The notes under the pieces are model-generated. The model did no database searches. It was not told the origin of the DNA and saw only the letters and a program-made list of their open reading frames with translations. DNA of 64,000 nucleotides from JAAUTY01 sp964397305 (GTDB lineage: Bacteria > Cyanobacteriota > Cyanobacteriia > Cyanobacteriales > Spirulinaceae). The position numbers and the translations under genes are program-made. Shown piece by piece: positions 26,217 to 35,354 of this stretch. The stretch covers positions 134,567-198,566 of the forward strand of contig CAYNIP010000003.1 in the NCBI GenBank assembly GCA_964397305.1, in the 5' to 3' direction. Position 1 is the first letter of the stretch. The number at the start of each line of letters is the position of its first letter.

Positions 26217-26465
26217 ATGAGCACCCTCACCGTTGAAGTATTGGGAACCGGCTGCAAAAAGTGCCAGCAACTGGAGGCCAATGCCCGGCAGGCGATCGCC
26301 GCCTTGGCGATCACTGCCGAGGTTCACCACATCACCGACCCGATGAAGATCGCGGAGCGCGGGGTGATGAAAACCCCGGCCCTCATGGTGAATGGGACGT
26401 TGGTGAGTCAGGGGAAAGTGGCCACGCCTGAGGAGATTCAACCCCTGCTGACGGCGGCTGGGTAA
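26217..26465 (+). CDS. small thioredoxin-fold redox protein
   Basis: An 82-residue protein of the redox-active disulfide type. Its CxxC is in VLGTGCKKCQQLEANARQ, and the cis-proline region MKTPALMVNGTLVSQGKV completes the fold. Such proteins often accompany COG0701 permeases and may reduce or deliver a metal(loid) to the transporter. It has a convincing Shine-Dalgarno (GGGAG, about 9 bases upstream). It is followed by the permease after 144 bases and is the first gene behind the MerR-type promoter. Confidence 0.9.
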   Translation: MSTLTVEVLGTGCKKCQQLEANARQAIAALAITAEVHHITDPMKIAERGVMKTPALMVNGTLVSQGKVATPEEIQPLLTAAG

Positions 26466-26609
26466 TACCAGTTTGTCAAATCAGCGCGACAAAAACTCCC
26501 CCACATCTCAAGGTCCCTTGCTCTGAGAGAGCGGCTTCGCTGGGGGATTTCTGTGGTCAAAAATCCAAGCATTCAACAAATCCTTTGCACCCTTTCCCGA
26601 GTCTAGGCC

Positions 26610-27941
26610 ATGATGCAAATCTCTTCGTTTTGGCGATCGCAATGGAAACCCCTCATCGGTATCCTAGCGATCTTTCTAGTCTGCTTCTATCTGCCCGTTG
26701 AGCTAATCCAACAGTCCGAACGGTTACAAAATGCCTTCTGGGAAGCCCTCTACCTCGTGCGTTGGTATGCCCAAGAACACGTGATTTTGTGCCTGCTGCC
26801 GGCCTTTTTCATTGCCGGGGCGATCGCCGTTTTCCTCAGCCAAGATGCGGTGATGAAATACCTCGGAGCCAAGGCCAATCCCCTCCTTGCCTATGGGGTT
26901 GCCTCGGTTTCCGGCACAATTTTAGCCGTTTGCTCCTGCACCGTTCTGCCCCTATTTGCGGGCATTTATCGGATGGGGGCTGGGCTGGGGCCGGCGATCG
27001 CCTTTCTCTACTCCGGCCCGGCGATCAATGTGCTGGCGATCATCTTGACAGCTCGAGTATTGGGCTTACAGTTGGGGCTGGCCCGAGCCATCGGGGCGAT
27101 CGCCTTCAGCATTGTGATCGGTGTGACGATGCAGTTCCTATTTCGTCACGAAACCCGGCCCCCCGTAGTCGCCAAAGCGCTCCTGGGGGACGAGGAAACG
27201 GCACGCCCCCTCTGGCAAACAGCCTGCTTCTTTGCTCTCCTGGTAGGGATTTTGATCTTTGCCAACTGGGCCCAGCCCGAGACCGATCAGGGTCTCTGGG
27301 CCCTGATCGCAGGCCTGAAATGGTGGATCACGGGGCTCCTGGGCCTGGGATTGGCTGCGGTGCTGATCGGCTGGTTCCAGCTCCAGCGGGGCAAGGTGCT
27401 TCTGGTAGTCGGCGTCACTGGCGTGCTGGCTTGGCAGTTTGCAGCTCAGCCCCTGCTCCCCTTTGGCGCCGCGATGATCGGCCTGTCCTGGCTGACCAGC
27501 ACCAGCTCAGGGGATGGCGAGGCCTGGTTCGAGACCTCCTGGGACTATGCCAAGCAGATCCTGCCCCTACTCTTGCTGGGGGTGCTATTGGCGGGAGCCT
27601 TTCTAGGTCGTCCTGACCAGGAGGGGTTGATTCCGAGCCAATGGGTGATCTGGGCGGTAGGGGGCAACTCCCTGAGCGCGAATTTCTTCGCGGCGATCGC
27701 CGGGGCCTTCATGTACTTTGCCACCCTCACGGAAGTACCGATCCTCCAGGGCCTGATCGGCAACGGCATGGGGCCCGGTCCGGCCCTGGCCCTGCTCCTA
27801 GCCGGTCCCGCCCTCTCCCTGCCCAACATGCTGGTAATTCGCAGCATCATCGGCACGCAGAAAACAGTGGTCTTCGTTGCGTTAGTCGTGAGCATGGCAA
27901 CCCTATCGGGCCTCCTCTACGGTGCTCTCGTGTCGTCGTAG
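26610..27941 (+). CDS. COG0701 family permease (heavy metal/arsenical efflux-like)
   Basis: A 443-residue integral membrane protein with at least ten hydrophobic segments. Family hallmarks are the cysteine motif in GTILAVCSCTVLPLFAGIYR, the GPAIAFLYSGPAINVLAI stretch in the first half and its pseudo-repeat in the second (ATLTEVPILQGLIGNGMGPG, with LLLAGPALSLPNMLVIRSII). Members are implicated in export of methylated arsenicals (ArsP) or Cu/Zn (SO_0444-like), with the Cys pair as a likely substrate site. Together with the upstream thioredoxin-like protein and MerR regulator it forms an inducible efflux module. Which substrate applies is not decidable here. The first of two adjacent ATG codons is used. 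Confidence 0.88.
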   Translation: MMQISSFWRSQWKPLIGILAIFLVCFYLPVELIQQSERLQNAFWEALYLVRWYAQEHVILCLLPAFFIAGAIAVFLSQDAVMKYLGAKANPLLAYGVASVSGTILAVCSCTVLPLFAGIYRMGAGLGPAIAFLYSGPAINVLAIILTARVLGLQLGLARAIGAIAFSIVIGVTMQFLFRHETRPPVVAKALLGDEETARPLWQTACFFALLVGILIFANWAQPETDQGLWALIAGLKWWITGLLGLGLAAVLIGWFQLQRGKVLLVVGVTGVLAWQFAAQPLLPFGAAMIGLSWLTSTSSGDGEAWFETSWDYAKQILPLLLLGVLLAGAFLGRPDQEGLIPSQWVIWAVGGNSLSANFFAAIAGAFMYFATLTEVPILQGLIGNGMGPGPALALLLAGPALSLPNMLVIRSIIGTQKTVVFVALVVSMATLSGLLYGALVSS

Positions 27942-28530
27942 TTCTGGAGTCGTTCCTGCGGGCCGAAACCAGGTTATGGCTTGTTCCGCCATCGCTTCAG
28001 ACGGGCCCTCACCCTAAATCCCACTCCCAGAGCGGGAGCAGGACTTCTAACTCCCCTTCTCCCAGCCTTGGGAGAAGGGGCCGGGGGATGAGGGCTCCCC
28101 TTCTCCCAGCCTTGGGAGCAGGGGCCGGGGGATGAGAGCCCCGTAACACTGAGGGGCTTCTAACTCCCCTTCTCCCAGCCTTGGGAGCAGGGGCCAGGGG
28201 ATGAGGGCTCCCCTTCTCCCAGCCTTGGGAGAAGGGGCTGGGGGATGAGGGCCCCGTAACACTGAGGGACTTCTAACTCCCCTTCTCCCAGCCTTGGGAG
28301 CAGGGGCCGGGGGATGAGGGCCCGGTAACGCGGAAGAGAGCGACCCTCGGCTCCTGGAACCAGCGTTCAAAATTCAGGGGAGCCGCGCTTTTTTTTCCGT
28401 CCACCCGATCGCCCGGTTCCCCCCTACCAAGGCGTCCTACGAGCGCTACATTAGAAGCAATGCTTGGCCAGCCCTGGGATGAGCCCGACTGGCTGCATGT
28501 TGCTGATGGAGATGTCTCACGAGAAACGCT
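27942..28530. other. repeat array between the permease and Bax-inhibitor genes
   Basis: Mostly a tandem array of palindromic units (28051-28328) running into the family B right end, which finishes at 28406 (GTCCACCC). The last 120 bases are single-copy and should contain the promoter of the downstream gene. No gene seen. Confidence 0.6.
28051..28328. repeat. tandem array of five palindromic core units
   Basis: The hairpin unit CTCCCCTTCTCCCAGCCTTG with its inverted partner GGGAGCAGGGGCCGGGGGAT recurs five times, at about 28051, 28097, 28163, 28208 and 28276. Pairs of units are separated by a CCGTAACACTGAGGG linker, giving a higher-order period of about 113 bases. The array ends in the conserved family B right end (28329-28406), so it looks like an internally expanded family B element. 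Confidence 0.75.
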
Positions 28531-29214
28531 ATGACGCTAACTGTTGCCCAGGCGCGACCCAGTGAGCGCGCCGAGTTCATTCGCAAAACCTATCTGCACC
28601 TTGCGGGAGCGGTGGCGGCCTTCTTGGGGCTCGAGATTGTCCTCGTGCCGTTGTTGGCCCCGGTCATGATCCCGCTCATCAGCAGTGGGATTGGCTGGAT
28701 GCTAGTCTTAGGAGCCTTTGTGCTTCTGGGTTGGTTGGCCCGCAGCCTGGCCCAGAGCACATCCTCCGTTCAGCTTCAGTACTTGGGCTTGGGCCTCTAT
28801 GTCCTGTTCGAGGCGATCATTTTTGTGCCGCTGATCTACATCGCGGTGGCCTTTTCTAGTCCCAGTGTTCTCCCCACAGCAGCGGTGCTGACGGGGCTGA
28901 TGTTTGCAGGCTTGACGGCGATCGCCTTCATCACTCGCAGCGATTTTTCCTTCCTGCGGGGCGCGCTGATGCTGGGCGGTTTCCTGGCCCTGGGGCTGAT
29001 TATTTGCAGCCTCATCTTTGGCTTTAGCCTCGGGCTGTTCTTCTCCGTCTTTATGGTCGTGCTCGCCAGTGGTGCGATTTTATACGACACCTCCAACATC
29101 CTGCACCACTACCGGCCCGGCCAGCACGTCGCGGCCGCCCTAGAACTGTTCGCCTCGGTGGCGCTGCTGTTCTGGTATGTGTTGCGGATTGTGATGGCCC
29201 TGTCGCGGGACTAG
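28531..29214 (+). CDS. Bax inhibitor-1/YccA family membrane protein
   Basis: A 227-residue protein with seven predicted helices. It shows the family's opening (RAEFIRKTYLHLAGAVAAFL), the central LYVLFEAIIFVPLIYIAV and the C-terminal pore-lining segment GAILYDTSNILHHYRPGQHV with its paired acidic residues. Bacterial homologues such as YetJ are pH-sensitive calcium leak channels; the cyanobacterial role is not defined. The start is the first ATG. It stands alone between a repeat array and the exopolysaccharide cluster. Confidence 0.92.
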   Translation: MTLTVAQARPSERAEFIRKTYLHLAGAVAAFLGLEIVLVPLLAPVMIPLISSGIGWMLVLGAFVLLGWLARSLAQSTSSVQLQYLGLGLYVLFEAIIFVPLIYIAVAFSSPSVLPTAAVLTGLMFAGLTAIAFITRSDFSFLRGALMLGGFLALGLIICSLIFGFSLGLFFSVFMVVLASGAILYDTSNILHHYRPGQHVAAALELFASVALLFWYVLRIVMALSRD

Positions 29215-29373
29215 GGCGCTGAATTCCCCCAGGCCGCCCCTAGCCTGGGGGGTTCGCTGAGCCGCCTGGCGGGAATCTCGCCCCGCGCTGTCTATCATAG
29301 AGTTCTCCCCTCGATCTCCTGAGCCCGCCCCTCCCTCGGCCGTTGCCATCGCCCAGCCTGCATCTTCACCCCT

Positions 29374-31647
29374 ATGGTTTCCAACCTGAACTCGCAACCC
29401 CCCCTCCCTGGAGGCGCGCCCCTACCTCCGCCTAGCGGCCTGACCGATGGCTTTGGAGGAGCCAAGGTCGAGGAAGACGCCCTCAATCTACGGCACGCCC
29501 TCTCGGTCTTGTGGCGGCGCTGGTGGTTGTTACTCTTGGTCAGCGCGGCGGTGACGACGACCGTGACAGTTCGTGTCCTCAACGAGCCCCCCACCTATCG
29601 CAGCCAATTCCGCCTCTTGGTAGAACCCATCGCCAGTGATGAGCGCTTTGACCGCTTCAGCGAGCGCTTACTCGGTCAGCTCGGCTTGCAGCTAGACTAC
29701 AGCACCCAGATCGAAGTCCTGACCAGTCCTGAGCAGCTTGCACCGATCATCGCCGCGATCCAGGATCGCTATCCTGAGCTTGACTACGGCACGCTGATGA
29801 ACGGCCTCTACGTCGGCCGCGTCCCGGAGACCAAGATTATCGAGGTCAGCTATCAAGACTCCGATCCCCAGAAAATTCAATACGTGCTGGAGAACATTGC
29901 CGCTGGCTACATCGCCTACTCCCAGCGGGAGCAACGGACGGGCAACCGCAAGGGGCTGGAGTTTGTCGAGGGGCAGTTGCCGCAACTGGAAAGCCGCGTC
30001 GATGAACTGCAAGCGGAGCTGCAAGCCTTTCAGCAACAGCACGACTTGCTTAACCCCAACCTTCAAGGCGAAGCGGCCTCCAACCGTCTCAACCAGATTC
30101 GCGAAGCCCGGGCAGCGACGGAGACGGAGCTGAAGGAAGCCCGCACCCTGCAACAAAAGCTCGATCAGCAGTTGCAACTGGAGCTGGATCAGGCTGTCAC
30201 CCTCACGGCCTTGAGCGAAGCACCCCGCTACCAAGCGCTGCTGAATGAGTTGCAAAAGATCGAGACCCAGATCGCCCTGGAGTCGGCCCGCTTCACCCCG
30301 GCGAGTCCGACGATGCAGGCCCTGCGCGATCGCCGTGACAACCTCCTGCCCCTGCTGCGCCGCGAGGCGATCGCCGTCCTCGGTCCGGAGGCGGCCACGG
30401 CTGATGCGGCGGCCCTGGCCGCCTCCCCCAACCAAATTCGCCTCGACCTCACCAAGCAACTGATCGAGACCACCAACCGCGAGCAGACCCTCAGCGTGCG
30501 CTCGGCGGCCCTCGCCCTGGCGGAGGTGGAAGCCCGTCGCCAAGTCCAGACGATGGCGGCCCTCAGCCGGGAGCACACCGACCTAGAGCGCCGCCTTGAA
30601 GTTGCCACCGACAGCCTCAATCGCTTCCTCTCGGTCCAGGAAGACCTGCAAATCGAAGCCGCCCAGCAGGGCATGGCCTGGGAACTGCTGCTGGCCCCCG
30701 AAATCCCCTACTACCCGATTGCCCCCGATGTGCCCCGGGGCATCCTCCTGGGAGCTGTGGCGGGCCTCTTGGCAGGCATCGGCGCGGCCCTGATCGCGGA
30801 GAAGCTCGATGTGCGCTTCCACTCCCCCGAAGACCTCAAGGACACGATCAAACTCCCCTTGCTGGGCGTCGTGCCCTATCGCAAAGACTTCAAAGCCCGG
30901 CGTGGGGGCGAGCGAGCCGCCCCTCTGCCGCTGCCGGTTCCCGGCGGCCGCCGTTACCGCGCCTCCCCTTTCCTGGAGGCCTTCCGTAGCCTCAATGCCA
31001 ACCTCTCGTTTCTGACCCCGGATAAGCCCCTCAAGGCCCTGGTGATCAGCTCCTCGGTGCCCCTGGAGGGCAAGTCCACCACCGCCGTTCACCTGGCCCA
31101 GGCGGCGGCGGCCATGGGGCAGCGAGTGCTGCTGGTGGATGCAGATCTGCGGCGGCCCCAGGTTCACGCCATGACCGATCTGCCCAATGTCTGGGGCCTC
31201 TCCCACGCGATTTCGATGGATATCGAAGTGGATGACCTGATCCAGCGATCGCCCCTAGATGACAACCTGTTTATCCTCACCTCCGGTCAGATTCCCCCCG
31301 ACCCCACCCGGCTGCTCTCGTCGCAAAAAATGCGGAGCCTCACGGAGCACTTCCGCCAGCAGTTTGACCTCGTGGTGTTTGACACCCCACCCCTCCTGGG
31401 CTTGGCCGATGCCAAGTTCCTCGCCGCCCAGGTGGATGTGATGCTGCTGGTGGCGCGGCTGGGCTGGACAGATCGCACCCTGCTGAAACAGGCCATCGAA
31501 GGGCTGAATGTGGGGCAAGTGGCCGTGACGGGCCTCATCGCCAACGGGGCCAAGAACTACCGCTCTGGCTCCTACTACTACTACCACCGCTATTTCAGCA
31601 GCGACAGCGAACCGGACTTGGCGGATCGCCTGGGAGGCCCCTCGTGA
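29374..31647 (+). CDS. polysaccharide co-polymerase / BY-kinase (Wzc-like)
   Basis: A 757-residue fusion of a Wzz chain-length domain and a bacterial tyrosine kinase. The first transmembrane helix is near residues 50-68 (RWWLLLLVSAAVTTTV), a long periplasmic coiled coil runs to about 440, and the second helix is at about 450-475 (GILLGAVAGLLAGIGAALIA). The kinase has Walker A (SSSVPLEGKSTTA), Walker A' (LLVDADLRRPQ) and Walker B (LVVFDTPP). The C-terminal tyrosine cluster (YRSGSYYYYHRYF) is the autophosphorylation tail. Such proteins control length and export of exopolysaccharide with a Wza-type channel, which is the overlapping next gene. The start is the first ATG. Confidence 0.93.
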   Translation: MVSNLNSQPPLPGGAPLPPPSGLTDGFGGAKVEEDALNLRHALSVLWRRWWLLLLVSAAVTTTVTVRVLNEPPTYRSQFRLLVEPIASDERFDRFSERLLGQLGLQLDYSTQIEVLTSPEQLAPIIAAIQDRYPELDYGTLMNGLYVGRVPETKIIEVSYQDSDPQKIQYVLENIAAGYIAYSQREQRTGNRKGLEFVEGQLPQLESRVDELQAELQAFQQQHDLLNPNLQGEAASNRLNQIREARAATETELKEARTLQQKLDQQLQLELDQAVTLTALSEAPRYQALLNELQKIETQIALESARFTPASPTMQALRDRRDNLLPLLRREAIAVLGPEAATADAAALAASPNQIRLDLTKQLIETTNREQTLSVRSAALALAEVEARRQVQTMAALSREHTDLERRLEVATDSLNRFLSVQEDLQIEAAQQGMAWELLLAPEIPYYPIAPDVPRGILLGAVAGLLAGIGAALIAEKLDVRFHSPEDLKDTIKLPLLGVVPYRKDFKARRGGERAAPLPLPVPGGRRYRASPFLEAFRSLNANLSFLTPDKPLKALVISSSVPLEGKSTTAVHLAQAAAAMGQRVLLVDADLRRPQVHAMTDLPNVWGLSHAISMDIEVDDLIQRSPLDDNLFILTSGQIPPDPTRLLSSQKMRSLTEHFRQQFDLVVFDTPPLLGLADAKFLAAQVDVMLLVARLGWTDRTLLKQAIEGLNVGQVAVTGLIANGAKNYRSGSYYYYHRYFSSDSEPDLADRLGGPS

Positions 31648-33047
31648 TTTCCACCCCCCTCCCTTGGCTCGCTTCCTTGGCGATCGCGAGTAGCCTCGGA
31701 CTCACGGCCGCCCCAGCCCAGGCCCAACTCCCCCCGCTCCCTGCCCCCCTCGCCTCGCCCCCCCCGTCCCTGACCCTGCCGACTCCAGGGGCCTATACCC
31801 TGGGAGCAGGTGATCGCATTCACATCGACATTTTTGAAGTGCCCGAATACAGCGGCGAGTACCCGGTTCTTGTCGATGGCACCCTCAACCTGCCCCTCAT
31901 CGGTACGATTCCGGTCCAAGACCTCACTCTGCCCCAAGCGGCTGAGCGCTTAGCCAACCGCTATCGCCAGTTTCTGGTGCGGCCCCTCGTGACGGTCGGC
32001 CTGATCGCCCCCCGCCCCGTGACGCTGGCTGTGGCTGGCGAAGTCAACCAACCGGGCCCCTACACCATCAACCTCGCCAACAACCGCCAATTTCCCACGA
32101 TTACCGAAGCCCTTGGCCTGGCCCAGGGCATCACCCTCGCAGCCGATGTGCGCCAAGTCGAGATCCGCCGCACCTACCAAGGGGAAACCCGCACCTTCGT
32201 GGCCGATCTCTGGGCCTTACTCCAGGAAGGCGATCTCAGCCAGGACATCGTGCTTCGAGACGGGGATCAGCTCTACATCCCCACCGTGAGGGGCATTGAC
32301 GCGATCGCCACTCGCCAGCTCGCCAATGCCAGCTTTGCCCCCGGGGCCCGCGCCCCGTTTCCGATTGCGATCATTGGCGAAGTCTCCCGCCCCGGAGCCT
32401 ACACCGTCGGCGCGGACAGCGAGGAGCCCCCCTCGATCACCCGCGCCATTGAAACAGCGGGCGGCATCACCTCCCAGGCCGATATCCGCAACCTCCGCCT
32501 GCGCCGCACCACCCGCAACGGCACGGTAGAAGAGGTGCAGATCGACCTCTGGCAACTGCTGCAAGCCGGGGACCTCAGCCAAGATCCCCTCTTGCAAGCG
32601 GGGGATACGATCCTTGTACCCAAGGCCGAGGCCATTGATGTCGCAGAAGCCCAGGCCCTCGCCACCGCCAACTTTTCTCCCAGCACCATTCGGGTCAATG
32701 TCATCGGCGAAGTCGTCAGCGGCGGCTCCCAGGAATTACCCCCCAACACTCCCTTGAACCAGGCCCTCCTAGCAGCGGGCGGCTTTAACAACCGCGCCCG
32801 CCGCACCAACGTCGAACTGATCCGCCTCAACCCCAATGGCACGGTGGAGCGGCGCACGATTGACGTGGATCTAGCCCGCAATATTGACGATCAGCGCAAC
32901 CCCATTCTGCTTAATAACGATGTCATCGTCGTCAACCGCTCCACCCTCAGCACGGTTTCCGATTCCCTAAGCTCAATCCTGGCCCCCGTGGGCGGCTTTT
33001 TTAGCTTCATCAACTTTTTCCGCATCTTTGACGAGCTGTTCCGTTAA
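31644..33047 (+). CDS. polysaccharide export protein with SLBB domains (Wza-like)
   Basis: A 467-residue exported protein. The GTG start overlaps the kinase stop (GTGA), so translation is coupled. A signal peptide ending AQAQ is followed by a Pro-rich stretch, then the polysaccharide export domain (GAYTLGAGDRIHIDIFEVPE, YSGEYPVLVDGTLNLPLIGT). Three SLBB repeats follow at about 125-215, 230-325 and 345-425 (VAGEVNQPGPYTI, IGEVSRPGAYTV, VIGEVVSGGS). A hydrophobic C-terminus (FFSFINFFRIFDELFR) may insert in the outer membrane. With the upstream co-polymerase it forms the envelope-spanning export path; the flippase and polymerase genes are not in the window. Confidence 0.93.
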   Translation: MISTPLPWLASLAIASSLGLTAAPAQAQLPPLPAPLASPPPSLTLPTPGAYTLGAGDRIHIDIFEVPEYSGEYPVLVDGTLNLPLIGTIPVQDLTLPQAAERLANRYRQFLVRPLVTVGLIAPRPVTLAVAGEVNQPGPYTINLANNRQFPTITEALGLAQGITLAADVRQVEIRRTYQGETRTFVADLWALLQEGDLSQDIVLRDGDQLYIPTVRGIDAIATRQLANASFAPGARAPFPIAIIGEVSRPGAYTVGADSEEPPSITRAIETAGGITSQADIRNLRLRRTTRNGTVEEVQIDLWQLLQAGDLSQDPLLQAGDTILVPKAEAIDVAEAQALATANFSPSTIRVNVIGEVVSGGSQELPPNTPLNQALLAAGGFNNRARRTNVELIRLNPNGTVERRTIDVDLARNIDDQRNPILLNNDVIVVNRSTLSTVSDSLSSILAPVGGFFSFINFFRIFDELFR

Positions 33048-33053
33048 CTCCCC

Positions 33054-34703
33054 ATGCCGCTGCCGCGCCTCATCACCCTCATTGTCGGTCTCTGCCTGAT
33101 CCTTGGGCTGATGCTGTGGCTAGTGAATTCGCTCTACCGGCTCTACATCCAGATCGCCTTTACCACCCCCCTGCTCGCCAATTTGCTGCTGCTGCTGCTG
33201 TTGGTGCTGCTGGGCCTGCTGATCGCGGCCTTTGTCTACTATTTCAACCTGACGCTCCAGCCCCGCCGCCGTCGCTCCCGGCGGTTGACGGAGCCGCTGC
33301 CGGAGCAGAAGGCCTTGGTGGCGAGCCAGAATCTGGCCGCCGTGCGGCAGCAGGTAGAACAGATCAGCGATGAGGTAGCGCGCCAGGCCCTGCTGACGCG
33401 ATCGCGCGAGATCGAGGCTAACCTCGCCCGAGGGGATGTGCGCGTGGCCGTCTTTGGCACGGGCTCGGCCGGGAAAACCTCGGTGATCAATGCCCTGATC
33501 GGTCGGGTGGTCGGAGAGGTAGGGGCTCCCATGGGCACGACCCAGATGGGCGAAACCTACCGCCTGCGCTTGCTCGGGCTGGGGCGCGAGATTTGGCTGA
33601 CGGATACGCCCGGGATTTTGGAAATGGGCGAGGCCGGGAGCGAGCGAGCCCAGATTGCGCGCCAGTTGGCGGCGGAAGCCGATCTGCTGCTCTTTGTGCT
33701 CGATAATGACCTGCGCCAGTCGGAATATGCGCCCCTGAGTACCCTGGCGGAAATTGGCAAGCGCTCCCTCGTGGTGCTGAACAAGCGCGATCTCTACAAC
33801 GAGGCCGATCTGGAGCTGATCCTAGCCCGCCTGCGGGAGCGCCTCCGGAGCCTGATCGCGCCCTCGGACATCGTGGCCGTCAGCGCTCGCCCCCAGCCCT
33901 ATGAATCCGAGGGCCACTGGCTAGAACCCCAGCCGGACGTTCTGCCTTTAGTGAAGCATTTAGCCGCCGTTCTGCGGGCCGAGGGGGAAGACTTGGTAGC
34001 AGACAATATCCTGCTGCAATCTCAGCGCCTCGGGGAGGACGCCCGCCGCTTCTTGGACAAGCAGCGCCGCCGTCAGGCCGACAAGATTGTAGACCGCTAC
34101 CAGTGGGTGGGGGCCGGGGCGATCGCCGTCATGCCCTTACCCGTCGTCGATCTCCTGGCCACCGCCGCCGTGAATGCCCAAATGGTCGTGGAACTGGGGA
34201 AGGTCTATGGCTGCGAACTGAACCTGGAGCGGGGGCGGGAGCTAGCCCTTTCCCTCGCCAAGACCTTGGTGAGCTTGGGGGCTGTCAAGGGAGCCCTGCA
34301 ACTGGTCACGACGGCCCTGCAACTCAATGTCGCGACCTACCTCGTGGGCAAGAGCGTGCAGGGAGTCACGGCCGCCTACTTGACCCGCATTGCTGGCAAG
34401 AGCTTTATCGAATATTTCCGCCACGACCAAGACTGGGGCGATGGCGGCATGACGGAAGTGGTGCAGCAGCAGTTCAAGCTGGTGCAAAAGGATGAATTCA
34501 TTCAGGCCTTCGTGAAGGATGCGATCGCCAAAGCCATCCAGCCCCTACGCACAACTCTCCTCCTCGACCGGGACGATCTCCCGCCGGAGGAACCCCTCGA
34601 GTTTGCCCCCCCGATCTCCCGCCCGCCCCCCGTCGAGATCGAAGCACGGCTGGAAGATAGCTGGGAGAGTCCCAGGCGATCGCACCGCGATGAGGACTGG
34701 TAG
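33054..34703 (+). CDS. membrane-anchored GTPase with DUF697 domain
   Basis: A 549-residue protein. Two N-terminal helices (about 5-25 and 42-65) precede an Era/TrmE-type GTPase domain (about 125-285) with G1 FGTGSAGKTS, G3 LTDTPG and G4 LNKRD. A C-terminal DUF697 region (about 355-470) has alanine/glycine-rich helices (VGAGAIAVMPLPVVDLLATA, VSLGAVKGALQLVTTAL). The tail is Pro/Glu-rich. Related cyanobacterial GTPases are uncharacterised; DUF697 proteins are membrane-linked. It begins six bases after the SLBB gene, implying the same transcript, though a role in polysaccharide export is only an inference from position. Confidence 0.88.
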   Translation: MPLPRLITLIVGLCLILGLMLWLVNSLYRLYIQIAFTTPLLANLLLLLLLVLLGLLIAAFVYYFNLTLQPRRRRSRRLTEPLPEQKALVASQNLAAVRQQVEQISDEVARQALLTRSREIEANLARGDVRVAVFGTGSAGKTSVINALIGRVVGEVGAPMGTTQMGETYRLRLLGLGREIWLTDTPGILEMGEAGSERAQIARQLAAEADLLLFVLDNDLRQSEYAPLSTLAEIGKRSLVVLNKRDLYNEADLELILARLRERLRSLIAPSDIVAVSARPQPYESEGHWLEPQPDVLPLVKHLAAVLRAEGEDLVADNILLQSQRLGEDARRFLDKQRRRQADKIVDRYQWVGAGAIAVMPLPVVDLLATAAVNAQMVVELGKVYGCELNLERGRELALSLAKTLVSLGAVKGALQLVTTALQLNVATYLVGKSVQGVTAAYLTRIAGKSFIEYFRHDQDWGDGGMTEVVQQQFKLVQKDEFIQAFVKDAIAKAIQPLRTTLLLDRDDLPPEEPLEFAPPISRPPPVEIEARLEDSWESPRRSHRDEDW

Positions 34704-34765
34704 CAGGGTGAGCCGCACCAGTAGGGAACGCTGAAGCGCCACAAAGGTGGTTTTGGGGGGACGAA

Positions 34766-34800
34766 GAGCGCTGAAGCGCAACTACGGGGGCTGGGAGCGT
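34766..34800. repeat. AGCGCTGAAGCGC-type repeat
   Basis: AGCGCTGAAGCGCAACTACG followed by GGGGCTGGGAGCGT. A partial relative (AACGCTGAAGCGCCAC) sits just upstream at 34729. The same unit occurs twice at 48147-48260. AGCGCTTC-like ends are near-palindromic. Confidence 0.55.
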
Positions 34801-34841
34801 TTTGAGGAATTATCAAAGGCTTGGGGCTGCGGGTCGGGCCG

Positions 34842-35207
34842 TCAAGGCCGGTACACCACGTTCGGCCACAGGGCCTGAATTTCTTGGGCTTGCTGCGCTG
34901 CGGTGAATTGCTCCCACACAATCCCGTTACAGTCCGTCTCGCTCGAAAAGGTCTCAGCCGCATCCGTTTCCCAGCCGAGATGCCGCAGTGTACCGGTGGC
35001 ATCGTCCCCCGTTTTCCGGACTGACACATTGAGAGCGGCCGTGCGCCAGAGAGCGTACTCCCCAGGAATCACCAAGTCCGGTTCTCGGCCCAGGCGCTGG
35101 CTATAATCGGCGACGGTGCGCTCAAGATCCGCAACTCCCAGGGCAAGATGGAATTTTCTCGGGCTAGATCGGCCCGCCAAGTCTGCTGGATTGGGAGGGT
35201 TGAGCAT
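34842..35207 (-). CDS. VOC (glyoxalase/bleomycin-resistance-like) family protein
   Basis: A 121-residue single-domain VOC protein. The first beta-alpha-beta module has FHLALGVADLERTVADYSQR and LGREPDLVIPGEYALWRTA; the second includes LRHLGWETDAAETF and ends GIVWEQFTAAQQAQEIQALW. The leading His (FHLALGV) and the Glu of IVWEQF occupy usual metal-ligand positions. The substrate is unknown; family members include dioxygenases, lyases and binding proteins. The ATG giving MLNPPNPADL is preferred over a TTG 45 bases upstream, which has no Shine-Dalgarno. It is flanked by repeats on the left and by the convergent-strand remnant GGTTGGGTT-like DNA on the right. Confidence 0.78.
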   Translation of the reverse strand: MLNPPNPADLAGRSSPRKFHLALGVADLERTVADYSQRLGREPDLVIPGEYALWRTAALNVSVRKTGDDATGTLRHLGWETDAAETFSSETDCNGIVWEQFTAAQQAQEIQALWPNVVYRP

Positions 35208-35354
35208 GGTGAACTCATGGAAGAGAGTGGGTATAGCGGCGACGGGGCACAATCCCCGTCTCTGAATCGTAGCAGCCAGGATTGCGTTGGATTTTCTGCG
35301 TCAACTCAACCGACAGATAAGCAAGGGTTTGCAGCAGCGTTAGCGCTTTGGGCG

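Noticed and set aside
28051..28328. CRISPR-like tandem repeats
   Set aside because: Units are palindromic, nearly contiguous and lack unique spacers of constant length, and no cas genes are present. They are expanded hairpin cores of a dispersed element.
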